55,000 bases of DNA from Halalkalibacter krulwichiae (GCF_002109385.1 NZ_CP020814.1:1327501-1382500); one strand, 5' to 3'. Numbered from the stretch's first letter, positions 43,913 to 53,583 are shown. Numbers and translations are program-made. The notes: generated by a model from the sequence alone, not told the origin.

Positions 43913-45426
43913 GTGTTAGAAGCGGCACATGAAGCATTACTCATGATATTAGATCCAAATAGGTTAGTGTTTATGTTTTTAGGGATTGCTATCGGGTTAA
44001 CTCTAGGAATTATGCCTGGGTTGAGTGGAACGGTTGGGATGGCGATTTTACTACCGTTTGTTTACGGTATGGATCCCTTTACAGGAATGGCTTTATTGAT
44101 AGGAATGGCGGCTGTCTTGCATACTGGTGATACGTTTCCATCGGTCCTTTTAGGAGTGCCGGGTTCATCAGGATCACAGGCAACGATAATGGATGGGCAT
44201 CCGATGGCTCAAAAGGGTGAATCGTCAAAAGCACTAGGTGCGGCATTCTTCGCATCTATGATTGGTGGAGTAATTGGAGGCGTTGCTCTTTTCTTATCCA
44301 TTCCAATCGTCCGGCCACTCGTTTTGGCATTTGGTTCCCCTGAATTATTTATGCTCTCACTACTTGGTCTGAGTATGGTAGGTGTATTGGCAGGAAAGTT
44401 TCCAATTCGAGGTGTCATTGCCGGGATTATTGGTTTAATGCTAGGAAGCATAGGGAGTGCACCTTCTACTCCGGAATATAGATATACCTTCGATAGTTTG
44501 TACTTAAGTAGTGGGATTCCGCTAGCTGTATTTGCTCTCGCGCTGTTTGCCTTTCCGGTAATTATTGATCTTCTTGCCGAAGATCGAAGTATTTCAAAAA
44601 AGCCCGAGATTAAAGGCCGTTGGTTTAGTGGAATGGTAGAAACGATAAAGCACAAATGGCTTGTTTTTAGAAGTGCGGTTTTAGGAGCTATTTTAGGATT
44701 TATACCGGGTATCGGCGGTAGTGTAGTAGATTGGGTCTCATATGGAATAGCTAAACAAACGGTGAAAAATAATGAGAGTTTTGGCAAAGGTGATATTCGA
44801 GGAGTTATTGCTCCTGAAAGTTCAAATAATGCAAAAGAGGGTGGAGCTTTAATTCCGACATTGATGTTTGGGATTCCTGGAAGTGGAACAACAGCTATTC
44901 TTCTAGGGGATTAACATTAATGGGATTGCAGGCCGGACCGAGATTAGTGACTACTGAATTATCATTGACTTTATCTATAGTTTGGACATTGATTATCGCA
45001 AATGTCATAGGGGCGGCACTTTGTATTCTCTTGATCAAACCAATATCAAAGCTGAGTTTTATACAAGCGAATAAATTGATGCCATTTTTACTTATTATCA
45101 TTTTACTAGGAGCCTATCAGAGTACAACAAACTGGGGCGATTTAATCTTATTTGTTGTAATTGGGCTATTGGGCTGGATTATGAGCCGTTTAGATTGGCC
45201 AAGAGCTCCTATGTTAATTGGTTTCGTCTTGGCTGCTTCAACAGAGAGGTATTTATGGATTTCGATGACGAGATATGACCTTGACTGGATTACAAGACCT
45301 GGTGTTATCATCATCGGATTAATTATTCTTTTTGTATTAGTGGGTGGAATTATTATGAATTCTAGAGAGAGAAATAAAAAAGAGGAGGTAGAATTAGGAG
45401 ATGGGACTAACACGTTCAAAAATTAA
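43913..45426 (+). pseudogene. tctA: Tripartite tricarboxylate transporter large permease (TctA), frameshifted at a G4 run
   Basis: The large membrane subunit, with about 12 segments. The 5' piece has the TctA hallmarks GLTLGIMPGLSGTVGMAILLPF, LLGVPGSSGSQATIMDGHPMA and IPGIGGSVVDW, and runs to MFGIPGSGTTAILLGD, where it stops. The 3' piece in the next frame resumes with MGLQAGPRLV and finishes the last membrane segments. Adding one G to the run at 44906-44909 gives ILLGGLTLMGLQ, the expected sequence, and a 504-residue protein of normal length. A sequence error is likely. The start is GTG, after GGAGGCGATG. The 93-base gap before it has two weak hairpins, possibly reducing expression relative to tctC. 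Confidence 0.9.
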
Positions 45427-45853
45427 TGTTATCTTCTTAGGCTTTATGCTCGTTGTTTTTATCTGGGCTTTTATTGAAGCTCGACAATTTGCTGAAGCGG
45501 CAAGGTTCTTTCCTTTATATATTTCAGCGGTTGGAATTATCTTGCTCTCTCTAGAATTAGCTATTACGTTTATCAGATTAAAGAAACAAGCAACCCCTGA
45601 TGGTACATTGTTTCATCCAAACTTAAAATTAGCATTGAAATATATGGGGTGGGTAGGTGCTTTTCTACTCTGCATTTATATAATTGGTTTTAAAGTAGCC
45701 TCGGCATTGTTTTTACTGACGTTCTTAAAAATAGAGTCAAACTTCACTTGGTTCAGAACAGTACTTTCAGTGGCGTTGGTGGTGCTATTTCTAATTGTAT
45801 TTGGTGATTGGTATTTGAATTTAAATTGGCCCAAAAATCTATTGAATTTTTAA
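45401..45853 (+). CDS. tctB: Tripartite tricarboxylate transporter small permease (TctB)
   Basis: A 150-residue membrane protein with four segments, the usual TctB size and pattern: an N-terminal segment followed by EARQFAEAARFFPLYISAVGIILL, then WVGAFLLCIYIIGFKVASALFLLTFLK. ATG 45401 overlaps tctA's end by 26 bases, with AGGAGG further upstream. The order C-A-B differs from the C-B-A order found in many tct operons. Confidence 0.87.
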   Translation: MGLTRSKINVIFLGFMLVVFIWAFIEARQFAEAARFFPLYISAVGIILLSLELAITFIRLKKQATPDGTLFHPNLKLALKYMGWVGAFLLCIYIIGFKVASALFLLTFLKIESNFTWFRTVLSVALVVLFLIVFGDWYLNLNWPKNLLNF

Positions 45854-45923
45854 AATGAGGAGAGAACGAAACAATAGCAGTTGGTACACAGCAGGTAGCG
45901 GCCATTAGGTGGATTACTTATAG

Positions 45924-45956
45924 GGTTGACTCAAAAGAGAATCTTTTTAGTCAACC
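45924..45956. terminator. Terminator between tctB and the LysR gene
   Basis: GGTTGACT at 45924-45931 pairs with AGTCAACC at 45949-45956, with AAAGA/TCTTT extending it inside. It separates the convergent tctCAB and LysR genes. Confidence 0.8.
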
Positions 45957-45971
45957 TCTCCATGGGCAAGT

Positions 45972-46847
45972 CTATTTATTAGAATGTATTTGAGAATAAT
46001 TAATTAAGGAATTAATAAACTCTTTTACTATCGGAAATTCAACTTCTGTCTCTTTGTATAAAAGCCATGTATTCCTTTGAAGTAGTTGACCCTTATTATC
46101 ATTTAGTTCTATCTTTTCTAAATCTGGAATTGTTGATAGGCCTAAGCTTGGAACGATTGCATAACCTAGCCCTTTTGCAACTAACTTCTTACAAGTTTCA
46201 ATATTATCAATCTCCATCGTAATTGTCGGAGGTTGTGAGAACTGTTGATGCCACCAGTTGTCAATAATCTGCTGGAGTTTAGGGTCGGTATTAAATGTAA
46301 TTCTTGGTAATGACGGCAACTGCATCAAATCGATCGGTTTACTTGAAATGACACAGATTGTTTCTGTATTTAATAGAATCGAATTATGATGCCATGGGTT
46401 ATCACCTCGAACAATACCAATGTGTATATTGTCTTGTTCTAAATGCTTTAAAATTTTATGACTCCAGCCTGTGAAGACACTGAATTGAACATTGTGATAT
46501 TGCTCTAAAAAATTCTTTAAGATGTCAGGAAGGAGATATCTAGCAAAGTTACTTGAAACACCAATACGAATGATGCCTTCTAGATTTTCATTCATATTTA
46601 ACAAATGATCCTTCGTTTTCTGTAGTTTATAAAGCATCTCATCAGCATACTTTACGAGATATTCACCTTCAGAAGTAAATTTAATCCCTTTTTTATTACG
46701 CCACAATATTTTAACACCGACCTCTTCTTCAAGATGATTCAGTCGGTAGGTAAGAGCAGGTTGTGAGATAAACAGTTTCTCAGCAGCTTTTGTGATGTTT
46801 TTTTCTTCATATATTGTTTTTAAAATTAACCAATCTTTTTCATCCAT
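45972..46847 (-). CDS. LysR family transcriptional regulator
   Basis: A 291-residue LTTR. The winged helix occupies residues 1-60 (LKTIYEEKNITKAAEKLFISQPALTYRLNHLEEEVG), a linker helix follows, and the rest is the effector domain (IIRIGVSSNFARYLLPDIL onward). It is divergent from the isocitrate/isopropylmalate-type dehydrogenase, with a 99-base shared region, the usual LTTR arrangement, and convergent with tctCAB. It is thus the best candidate regulator of the polycarboxylate locus, probably as an activator using a tricarboxylate as co-inducer. ATG is preceded by AAAAGGGGG. Confidence 0.93.
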   Translation of the reverse strand: MDEKDWLILKTIYEEKNITKAAEKLFISQPALTYRLNHLEEEVGVKILWRNKKGIKFTSEGEYLVKYADEMLYKLQKTKDHLLNMNENLEGIIRIGVSSNFARYLLPDILKNFLEQYHNVQFSVFTGWSHKILKHLEQDNIHIGIVRGDNPWHHNSILLNTETICVISSKPIDLMQLPSLPRITFNTDPKLQQIIDNWWHQQFSQPPTITMEIDNIETCKKLVAKGLGYAIVPSLGLSTIPDLEKIELNDNKGQLLQRNTWLLYKETEVEFPIVKEFINSLINYSQIHSNK

Positions 46848-46946
46848 ACAAGCTACCCCCTTTTAGGAAAGTATACTATATTCTATTTATCAAAAAGTGG
46901 TAATCTGAAAATTATTGAATTTATTAGAAAGTTAGGAGAGATATAT

Positions 46947-48034
46947 ATGAGAACCTATCAAATTGGAGTAATGGAAGGCGATGGAATTGGTCCTGAGATT
47001 GTAGGGGAAACGGTTAAAGTCTTAAAGGCAGTCCAGCAAAGTGTGGATGGTCTGGAGATAGAGTTTAAATATTATCCAGTTGGTCTGTCATCTTTTCAAT
47101 CAAATGGTGCCACATTACCAGAAGAAACGGTAGAAGGGTTAAAAGAGTGTGATGCTGGTTTGTTAGGACCTTTAACGACTCACATTTATGATACAGGAAA
47201 TCCTAACATGATCAATCCTAGCGGGGCGTTGAGAAAAGGATTTGATCTCTATGCGAATATTAGACCTACGAAAACATATGAGGGTGTTAAAACAAAGTTT
47301 AGTGATGTGGATTTAGTTGTTGTAAGAGAAAATACAGAAGGAATGTACGCAGATCGCAACATGCACTTTAACACTGGAGAGTTTATGCCAGATCCTGATA
47401 CGGTATTATCCTTTCGTGTTGTAACTCGAAAGGGGAGTGAACGCCTTGCTCGAGTTGGATTTGAGTTAGCTCAAGGTCGAAAGAAAAAGGTTACCATTGT
47501 TCATAAAATGAATGTTCTTAGAAAGGGTTGCGGTCTCTTTTATGATAGTAGTCTTAAAGTAGGGAAAAAATATAGTGATACCGTAATCGATGATTATCAT
47601 ATCGATGCATTTGCGATGCATCTGATTCAACGTCCAGAAGACTTTGATGTGGTTGTCACAACGAATATGTTTGGAGATATTTTGTCAGATCAGGCGGCAG
47701 GTTTAGTAGGTGGTCTTGGATTAGCCCCTGGATTAAATTTAGGAGACTCGTTCTTGATCGCGCAAGCTACTCATGGATCCGCACCTGATATAGCAGGTAG
47801 AAACATAGCTAACCCTGTTGCAGAAATTCTCTCAGCAAAAATGATGCTAGAATGGCTTGGCTATAGAAACGGTCATCAAAGTGCTGTTCATGCAGCTAGT
47901 TTAATAGAGAGAGCTGTTGAAGAAGCGTTTAAACAAAAGATGATGACAACAGATCTTGGGGGGATTTGTCAACGACAGAATTTGGTGATAAGCTAGTTCA
48001 TTTCATTCAAGATAGTGTTATTTACGAGAACTAA
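46947..48034 (+). pseudogene. Isocitrate/isopropylmalate-type dehydrogenase, frameshifted at a G6 run
   Basis: A beta-decarboxylating dehydrogenase of the isocitrate, isopropylmalate and tartrate dehydrogenase family. Visible are MEGDGIGPEIV at the start, RENTEGMYADRN near residue 130, the lysine motif HKMNVLRK, and NMFGDILSDQAAGLVGGLGLAPG with the metal-binding aspartates. The frame stops after TTDLGG; one extra G in the run at 47958-47963 gives DLGGDLSTTEFGDKLV, the typical end, and a 362-residue protein. Divergence from LysR and the neighbouring tricarboxylate genes suggest it handles the 2-hydroxy-tricarboxylate made or imported here, but the substrate could equally be tartrate or isopropylmalate. 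Confidence 0.88.
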
Positions 48035-48074
48035 CGATTATAGTATCTTTTAAAAATTAAAGAAGGCGATTATT

Positions 48075-49130
48075 GTGATCAAGAAACTTGTCTATTTAAT
48101 GATAGCCGTTTCAGTAGGTGGGTTATTCTCGTGGCTTCAGATACCTGCTGGATGGCTTCTTGGTTCAATTTTAACTGGAATTATAAGTGCGTTCTTTGTT
48201 GTGAAAATCCATCTTCCAAATAATCTCTTTAAATTATCGTTAGCGATGATAGGTGGAACGATAGGGCTAATGCTCCGACCTGAACAATTTTTGGATTATC
48301 ATTCGTTATTAGCACCTTTTTTATTTACTTTATTTCTTACATTAGTTGGCGGAGTTGGATTAGGTTTGTTTTTAAAGAGATATTCAAACCTAAATAGTAA
48401 TACGGCGTTTTTTTGTTGTCTTCCAGGCGGGGCTTCAGAAGTGATCGGGTTAAGCCTACAATATGGCGCTAATCAGCAAATTGTTGCTGCTTTTCACACA
48501 ACAAGAATTACCTTGTTTGTCCTTGTTATTCCTTTAGTCGTAGGATTACAGGCACCAACCTTTTCTCAAGGTCTTCAAAAAAGTGGTCTTGCATTAAACC
48601 ATTATGCACTTGCTCTTTTCTTGCTTTTCGTTGTTATGGTATTAACAATTATTTTAAGTAAAAAGATAACTTTCCCAGGTTCATCTCTTTTTTTTGCCAT
48701 TGGTTTAGGTTTCATTGCGCACCTGCTATTTCCAGCCGTTGAGATGCCTGGCTTTATTGCAGGTTTCGCTCAAGGGATTATGGGAGCTATTATCGGAATG
48801 CGTTTTGATAAGGATACCTTTAAACAAATTAGAGCCATAGGGTTAATCAGTGGAATTACGTTATTGATCTATTTTCTAATGAGTTTAGCATTGGCAACCG
48901 TATTTTATCTTCTAACACCGATAGGTTGGTTTACTAGTTTGTTAAGTATAGTCCCTGCTGGAGCAGCGGAAATGGCTTCGACAGCTACAGCCTTAAATAT
49001 TGAACCTGCGATGGTAGCGACTTTGCAGATGGCAAGGGTATTAGCTTTATTTATTGCATTACCGTTCTTAATCAAGTTGTTTGCTGATAAAACGGATGAA
49101 AAGGTTGGGGCATATGGTAAGGAACAGTAA
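48075..49130 (+). CDS. AbrB-family membrane protein
   Basis: A 351-residue integral membrane protein with about ten segments and an internal repeat (AbrB duplication, PF05145-type; some members are labelled ammonia monooxygenase regulators, an unproved name). Repeat 1 starts SVGGLFSWLQIPAGWLLGSILTG and has CCLPGGASEVIGLS. Repeat 2 has GFIAGFAQGIMGAIIGMRF and SIVPAGAAEMASTATAL. The paired G-G-A-x-E motifs suggest a transport site. GTG is the start. It lies 40 bases after the dehydrogenase, so it is probably co-transcribed and may transport or export a carboxylate. Confidence 0.85.
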   Translation: MIKKLVYLMIAVSVGGLFSWLQIPAGWLLGSILTGIISAFFVVKIHLPNNLFKLSLAMIGGTIGLMLRPEQFLDYHSLLAPFLFTLFLTLVGGVGLGLFLKRYSNLNSNTAFFCCLPGGASEVIGLSLQYGANQQIVAAFHTTRITLFVLVIPLVVGLQAPTFSQGLQKSGLALNHYALALFLLFVVMVLTIILSKKITFPGSSLFFAIGLGFIAHLLFPAVEMPGFIAGFAQGIMGAIIGMRFDKDTFKQIRAIGLISGITLLIYFLMSLALATVFYLLTPIGWFTSLLSIVPAGAAEMASTATALNIEPAMVATLQMARVLALFIALPFLIKLFADKTDEKVGAYGKEQ

Positions 49131-49351
49131 AAATTGGTTTAGCTAGGAAATCTTTGTTTTAATGAATTAACAAGTATTGATAGTAGAACTATATTAGTTG
49201 ATTTTCAGGCAGGCTAGGAAGGGAACAGACTCTTGAGGATAATTTTGAAGTATTAAGGATATGTTTGTTGGCAAAGTGCCATGGTTATTGCCGAAGAGTT
49301 TCATGAAATAGATAGTGAAGCTTAAGCTCTGAAATTAATTAGATAGATTAA

Positions 49352-49396
49352 GGGTATGTCTCAAGAGATATCTTTTTGGTCTTTTGAGACACACCC
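49352..49396. terminator. Bidirectional terminator between AbrB and BmrA-like genes
   Basis: GGGTATGTCTCAA at 49352-49364 pairs, with one mismatch and a one-base offset, with TTTGAGACACACCC at 49383-49396. The 220 bases before it contain no convincing gene. Confidence 0.78.
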
Positions 49397-49400
49397 ATTA

Positions 49401-51134
49401 CTATGTTAGCTGCTGTTCGGCAAATTCGCGGTACAGCAGATGGGATGAAACAAGCTCGTGGTGTGTACCTATTCCTGTAATTTGTCCTTTTTCAATGAAG
49501 ATAATTTTATCTGCATGTACAATCGTAGACAAACGATGGGCGATTACAAATGTTGTTCTTCCTTCCATTAATCTTGTTAGAGCTTGTTGGACGATTGCTT
49601 CAGATTGACTGTCAAGGCTCGCTGTAGCTTCATCCATCATTAGTATTTTAGGATTTCTTAAGAAAGCGCGGGCAATAGCGATACGCTGCCTTTGTCCGCC
49701 TGATAATTTCACTCCACGTTCCCCTACTTCTGTATGAAGCCCTTCTGGAAACTCACTTATAAATTGATCGGCATAAGCCATCTTTGCTACATCCCATAGC
49801 ATTTCATCTGTTATATTGTCTATGTTTTCCAAACCATAGCAAAGGTTTTCGCGAATGGTTCCCGCCATCATCGGGCTATCTTGAGAGACATAACCAATTT
49901 GGCTTCGCCAAGTATGCATTGATAATTTTGAGATAGGAATGTCACCAATACGTATTTCTCCTGATGTCGGCTCATAAAATCGTTCAAGTAAGCCAAACAT
50001 CGTCGTTTTCCCACCACCACTTGGTCCGGCAAAAGCAACCATCTGGCCTGGAGTTACTTCAAATGATATTTCTTTTAATACGTCTTCCTCGGTGTTATAA
50101 CCAAACGACACATTTTCTACAGTTATTGGTTGATTTGTAATATCAATATCTATACCTTGCTGACCTTCCTCTACGTCTAAGTCAAGAATTGCAATGATCC
50201 GTTCGGTAGCTCCTTTTGCTTTCTGAAGTTGGGTGAAGAACATTGCGAATGAAGTAATAGGAAAAATGATTTGGAATAAATAAAGTAAAAAAGCGACAAG
50301 TGAGCCTGTTGTCATCGAACCGTCAGCGACCCGAATGCCACCGTAGCCAATAATAATCACAATGACAACCATAATTACGAGATAGATAAGTGGGCCGATC
50401 ACGGCAAAGATTCGGGCCTCCTTTAATCCGTATGTTAAAAGTTTATCAATTCCGTTCGTTCCTTTCGTTTCTTCTAATTGTTCAGCATTAGAGGCTTTCA
50501 TTAAACGAATCTCACTAAGTGTTTGCTGAATACTTCCTGTGAAAGCTGCTGTTTCATCTTGTAATCCGCGTGAGATTTTTGCCATTTTGCGACCGAGTGG
50601 GAACATGATAAGCATTGTAACAGGAACTGATATTAACATTAACAATGTCATTTTCCAATCCATTATGAATAGAATGATCACTGCACCTATTATCGTTATG
50701 ATTCCTGTAATAAATTGTGGGAAATGTTGTGAGATTAAATCTTTAACGATTCCTGTATCGTTGACAACACGGCTAACGGATTCCCCGCTTTTTTTCTTAT
50801 CATAGTAATTCACGGGAAGCCGCAGTAGCTTAGACCACATTTTCTCACGTAACCTAGCGACAATTGATTGTCCAACATATGCAAGTAAATAGGTAGAAAC
50901 GCCATCAATTAATGCTTGGGCAATAAAAACAAGAGCGATTAATCCAATAAGAACTATGCTTATCGAATCTACGGAAAAGCCATCAACCATTTCTCGTGTT
51001 AACAGTGGTATGGTTAAACCGACAAGTGTGGTAACGAGACTCCCTGCTAAGCCGAATGTAAGAGCAAGCTTAGGGATTTTTGTTGATAAAATGAGAGTGA
51101 AAAAAGGTTTTAAGCTATTTTTTTTTGTGTCCAT
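49401..51134 (-). CDS. BmrA-like ABC multidrug exporter (half transporter)
   Basis: A 577-residue half transporter with permease (about residues 15-315, six segments) and ATPase (335-575) in one chain. It resembles B. subtilis BmrA. Walker A is GPSGGGKTT, signature LSGGQRQRIAIARAFL, Walker B ILMMDEATASLD, followed by the switch AHRLSTI. The membrane part has RLREKMWSKLLRLPVNYYDKKKSGE, the coupling-helix region typical of exporters. It probably acts as a homodimer to expel drugs or lipids. ATG is preceded by AAAAGGGG. It is a single-gene unit, divergent from the GST-like gene. Confidence 0.95.
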   Translation of the reverse strand: MDTKKNSLKPFFTLILSTKIPKLALTFGLAGSLVTTLVGLTIPLLTREMVDGFSVDSISIVLIGLIALVFIAQALIDGVSTYLLAYVGQSIVARLREKMWSKLLRLPVNYYDKKKSGESVSRVVNDTGIVKDLISQHFPQFITGIITIIGAVIILFIMDWKMTLLMLISVPVTMLIMFPLGRKMAKISRGLQDETAAFTGSIQQTLSEIRLMKASNAEQLEETKGTNGIDKLLTYGLKEARIFAVIGPLIYLVIMVVIVIIIGYGGIRVADGSMTTGSLVAFLLYLFQIIFPITSFAMFFTQLQKAKGATERIIAILDLDVEEGQQGIDIDITNQPITVENVSFGYNTEEDVLKEISFEVTPGQMVAFAGPSGGGKTTMFGLLERFYEPTSGEIRIGDIPISKLSMHTWRSQIGYVSQDSPMMAGTIRENLCYGLENIDNITDEMLWDVAKMAYADQFISEFPEGLHTEVGERGVKLSGGQRQRIAIARAFLRNPKILMMDEATASLDSQSEAIVQQALTRLMEGRTTFVIAHRLSTIVHADKIIFIEKGQITGIGTHHELVSSHLLYREFAEQQLT

Positions 51135-51325
51135 AATGCAACCCCTTTTTATTTATCATTTAAATTAGAAAGATAGATTTTAAAAATTTTAATAGTAGAC
51201 CGATCATGAAAGAATTATCAACAATGAGCAATCGCTTCTTTATGTGAGTTAAGTAATAGAATCAATTTCACATTATAAGAACGAGTTATGGAAGTGTTTT
51301 ATTATCATGTTTTGGGAATTTACTA

Positions 51326-51331
51326 TATAAT
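51326..51331 (+). promoter_or_regulatory. -10 box of the GST-like gene promoter
   Basis: A perfect TATAAT lies 37 bases before the start codon chosen for the GST-like gene. The best -35 is TTATCA at 51302-51307 with an 18-base spacer, which is weak. Confidence 0.45.
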
Positions 51332-51367
51332 CTGAATAGAAAAATGATTTATAAGAGAGGTGTGGGT

Positions 51368-52411
51368 GTGAAGGAGCATAGCGAACGTTCAACGATTAGA
51401 AAAGGTGAAATGACAAAGGAATTCTCTGAAAAAGGAGCGTTCATTCGACAGAGCAATCGTTTTACAACTCCGTTTGGGAATCAGAGGGGAGAATTACCGG
51501 TAGAAAAAGGAAGATACCGCTTGCTTTGGTCACCAGCGTGTCCTTGGGCTCATCGTTCCGTTATTGTACGTCAACTACTTGGACTCGAAAAGGTCATTAG
51601 TTTAGGGACAGCTAGCCCGCTTCGTCCTGACTTGCCACATGTTGATTGGGAATTTTCGCTTGATCCTAATGGTATTGACCCTGTATTAGGGATTAAGTAC
51701 ATAAGTGAAGTGTACCGTAATGCAGATCCTCACTATGAAGGAAGGCCAACGGTCCCTGTTATCGTTGATCTTAAGAGCAAGAAAGCGGTCAATAATGATT
51801 ATTTTACATTAACCAACTACTTAGAAACGGTCTGGGCACCATTTCATAGAGCCGATGCGCCAGATCTTTACCCTGAGGATTTGCAAAACAATATTGATCA
51901 GTTAAATGAAGTTATTTTTCACGAGGTTAACAATGGAGTGTACAAATGTGGTTTCGCTCGTTCTCAAGAAATGTATGAACAAGCGTATGATCAATTATTT
52001 ACTAGACTGGATCAATTAGAAGCTCGACTTTCAAATCAACGATTTTTGTTTGGGGACTTTATCACTGATACAGATATTCGCCTATATGCTACTTTGATTC
52101 GTTTTGATGTTGCCTACTACAATCGATTTCACACTAATCGAAATCTCATCCGCGAGTTTCACCATTTATGGGGGTATTTATGTGATTTATATCAAACTCC
52201 TGGATTTGGAGATACAACTGATTTTGATGCGATTAAACAACACTATCATACATCCATTACAATCTTTCACAACAATGGTGCCACGAAGATTTTGCCTAAA
52301 GGTCCAGACTTGCATGTATATAATGAGAAACATGATCGGGAAAGTTTTAGTAAGCTACAAGATAAATTTCTTAGGAGGAATCATGATGAAAATAAGGGAC
52401 GCAAAAGCTAA
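51368..52411 (+). CDS. Glutathionyl-hydroquinone reductase-like (GST Xi/ECM4 family)
   Basis: A 347-residue protein of the omega/Xi-like GST class. The N-terminal thioredoxin-like domain carries the catalytic SPACPWAHR near residue 53, with CPWAHR as the hallmark. The C-terminal helical domain has FGDFITDTDIRLYATLIRFDVAYYNRFHTNRN near 230. Such enzymes remove glutathione from glutathionyl-hydroquinones. Bacilli lack glutathione, so another low-molecular thiol such as bacillithiol may be the real partner (inference). The frame opens at ATG 51344, but AGAGAGG at 51354-51360 points to GTG 51368. Its end overlaps the GNAT gene by 26 bases. Confidence 0.88.
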   Translation: MKEHSERSTIRKGEMTKEFSEKGAFIRQSNRFTTPFGNQRGELPVEKGRYRLLWSPACPWAHRSVIVRQLLGLEKVISLGTASPLRPDLPHVDWEFSLDPNGIDPVLGIKYISEVYRNADPHYEGRPTVPVIVDLKSKKAVNNDYFTLTNYLETVWAPFHRADAPDLYPEDLQNNIDQLNEVIFHEVNNGVYKCGFARSQEMYEQAYDQLFTRLDQLEARLSNQRFLFGDFITDTDIRLYATLIRFDVAYYNRFHTNRNLIREFHHLWGYLCDLYQTPGFGDTTDFDAIKQHYHTSITIFHNNGATKILPKGPDLHVYNEKHDRESFSKLQDKFLRRNHDENKGRKS

Positions 52412-52886
52412 TGAGTTAGACTATATTCGTAACCAACGATTGGCTGCTTACAGTGAGCATGCGCAAGTCATTTCTGATGATCATTGGCAAGCGCTAAAGA
52501 AAGCAGTTTCTTCAAAGGCAGATACGCAAGATGGAGTAGAATTAATCGTTGCTGAAATAGAAGGACAAATTGTTGGGAGTGTCGCTTTATTCCCTCCAAA
52601 AGCAGATGCATATGAAGGATTAGTAGAGGAGGTTGACTACTCTGAAATACGTCTCCTAGCCGTATCTCCTGAAGCTAGAGGGAAAGGAGTAGCTTTAGCA
52701 TTAGTTACCGAATGTATTGAACGAACAAAAATCAAAGGCTATAGTGCAATTGGTTTGCATACGGCTGACTTTATGGAAAGTGCCCTCAAGCTATACAATC
52801 GCCTTGGATTTAAACGGTTGCCTCAGTATGATTTTGAGCCTGCGAATGATGGAGTCATTGTTAAAGCATTTAGGTTGGCTATTTAA
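52386..52886 (+). CDS. GNAT family N-acetyltransferase
   Basis: A 166-residue acetyltransferase. The N-terminal strand is MKIRDAKANELDYIRNQRL, the centre has ELIVAEIEGQIVGSVALFP, and motif A, the acetyl-CoA pyrophosphate loop, reads VSPEARGKGVALALV near residue 100. Then HTADFMESALKLYNRLGFKRLP, motif B, ends the fold. AGGAGG at 52373-52378 is best spaced for ATG 52386 (ATG 52383 directly precedes it). It overlaps the GST-like gene and is followed by a VOC gene, so the three are co-transcribed. The substrate is unknown. Confidence 0.9.
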   Translation: MKIRDAKANELDYIRNQRLAAYSEHAQVISDDHWQALKKAVSSKADTQDGVELIVAEIEGQIVGSVALFPPKADAYEGLVEEVDYSEIRLLAVSPEARGKGVALALVTECIERTKIKGYSAIGLHTADFMESALKLYNRLGFKRLPQYDFEPANDGVIVKAFRLAI

Positions 52887-52902
52887 GGAGGAATAAAGGT
52901 TT

Positions 52903-53283
52903 ATGAAATGTACCCATATCCGACTAATAGTAGATAATTATAAAGAATGCTTTTTGTTTTATCGAGATGTTTTAGGTTTTGCTGTGACTTGGGGAAATGA
53001 ATCTTCTTTATATGGTCAGTTTGAAATTGGAGATATTCAGTTAGGGGTATTTGAAAGAAAGCAAATGGAAGAAGCGGTAGGTACTGAGTTTTCAAGAGAA
53101 GTTCAACAAATGAATCGAGCTGCATTGATTTTTAAGGTAGATAGTGTGGAGGATACATATAATCAGTTAAATGGAAAAGTTGAATTCGTTACTCAACCTA
53201 AAGAACAAGTAGGGTGGGGGCTTAAAGTAGCCCATTTTAGAGACCCTGATGGATCGTTAATTGAGATCTATGAAAATTTGTAA
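52903..53283 (+). CDS. VOC family protein (glyoxalase/bleomycin-resistance-like)
   Basis: A 126-residue VOC protein with two beta-alpha-beta-beta-beta modules. The first begins CTHIRLIVDNYKECFLFYRDVLGF, with a histidine in a metal-ligand position; the second ends HFRDPDGSLIEIYENL, with the glutamate ligand. Family members are lyases, dioxygenases or antibiotic-binding proteins, so the function stays open. AAGGAGGA precedes ATG. It is the last gene of the small operon with the GST-like and GNAT genes. Confidence 0.88.
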   Translation: MKCTHIRLIVDNYKECFLFYRDVLGFAVTWGNESSLYGQFEIGDIQLGVFERKQMEEAVGTEFSREVQQMNRAALIFKVDSVEDTYNQLNGKVEFVTQPKEQVGWGLKVAHFRDPDGSLIEIYENL

Positions 53284-53317
53284 TGCTAAGGTTATGTAAA
53301 GAGATTGATTAGGAGGG

Positions 53318-53350
53318 AAGCCTTTATTTAGTTGTGATAAAGGCTTTTTG
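53318..53350 (+). terminator. Terminator before the rRNA operon
   Basis: AAGCCTTTAT at 53318-53327 pairs with ATAAAGGCTT at 53337-53346, followed by TTTG. It insulates the VOC operon from the rrn promoters. Confidence 0.88.
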
Positions 53351-53487
53351 TTTAATTATATGAATTTATTGACTTGAAGAAAGTAGGTATGTGTATTTTT
53401 ATTTGTTGTTAATTGATTAAATATGTTGTAAGTTAGATGGGAATATGATAGATTAATAAATCTAGCGACAAAAAAACAAAATAACAG

Positions 53488-53516
53488 TTGCGCGGAATTT
53501 TTCATTGTGATATATT
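53488..53516 (+). promoter_or_regulatory. rrn promoter P1
   Basis: TTGCGC at 53488-53493, a 17-base spacer, and TATATT at 53511-53516, about 250 bases before the 16S gene. The TTGCGN form of -35 recurs in P2. The 137 bases from the terminator to P1 show nothing else. Confidence 0.75.
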
Positions 53517-53583
53517 ATTACTTGTCGCTGATAACGACGAGCTTTAAACTAAAACTGCGCGGTTAAAAAGATTTCAAAAAATG

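Noticed and set aside
45854..45923. A 17-codon frame after tctB starting ATGAGGAGAGAA
   Set aside because: It has no ribosome-binding site of its own and no recognisable sequence; it probably is 3' untranslated DNA before the terminator.
52104..52385. 93-residue N-terminal extension of the GNAT protein
   Set aside because: It is a frame shadow of the GST-like gene; the GNAT fold starts at 52386 just after AGGAGG.
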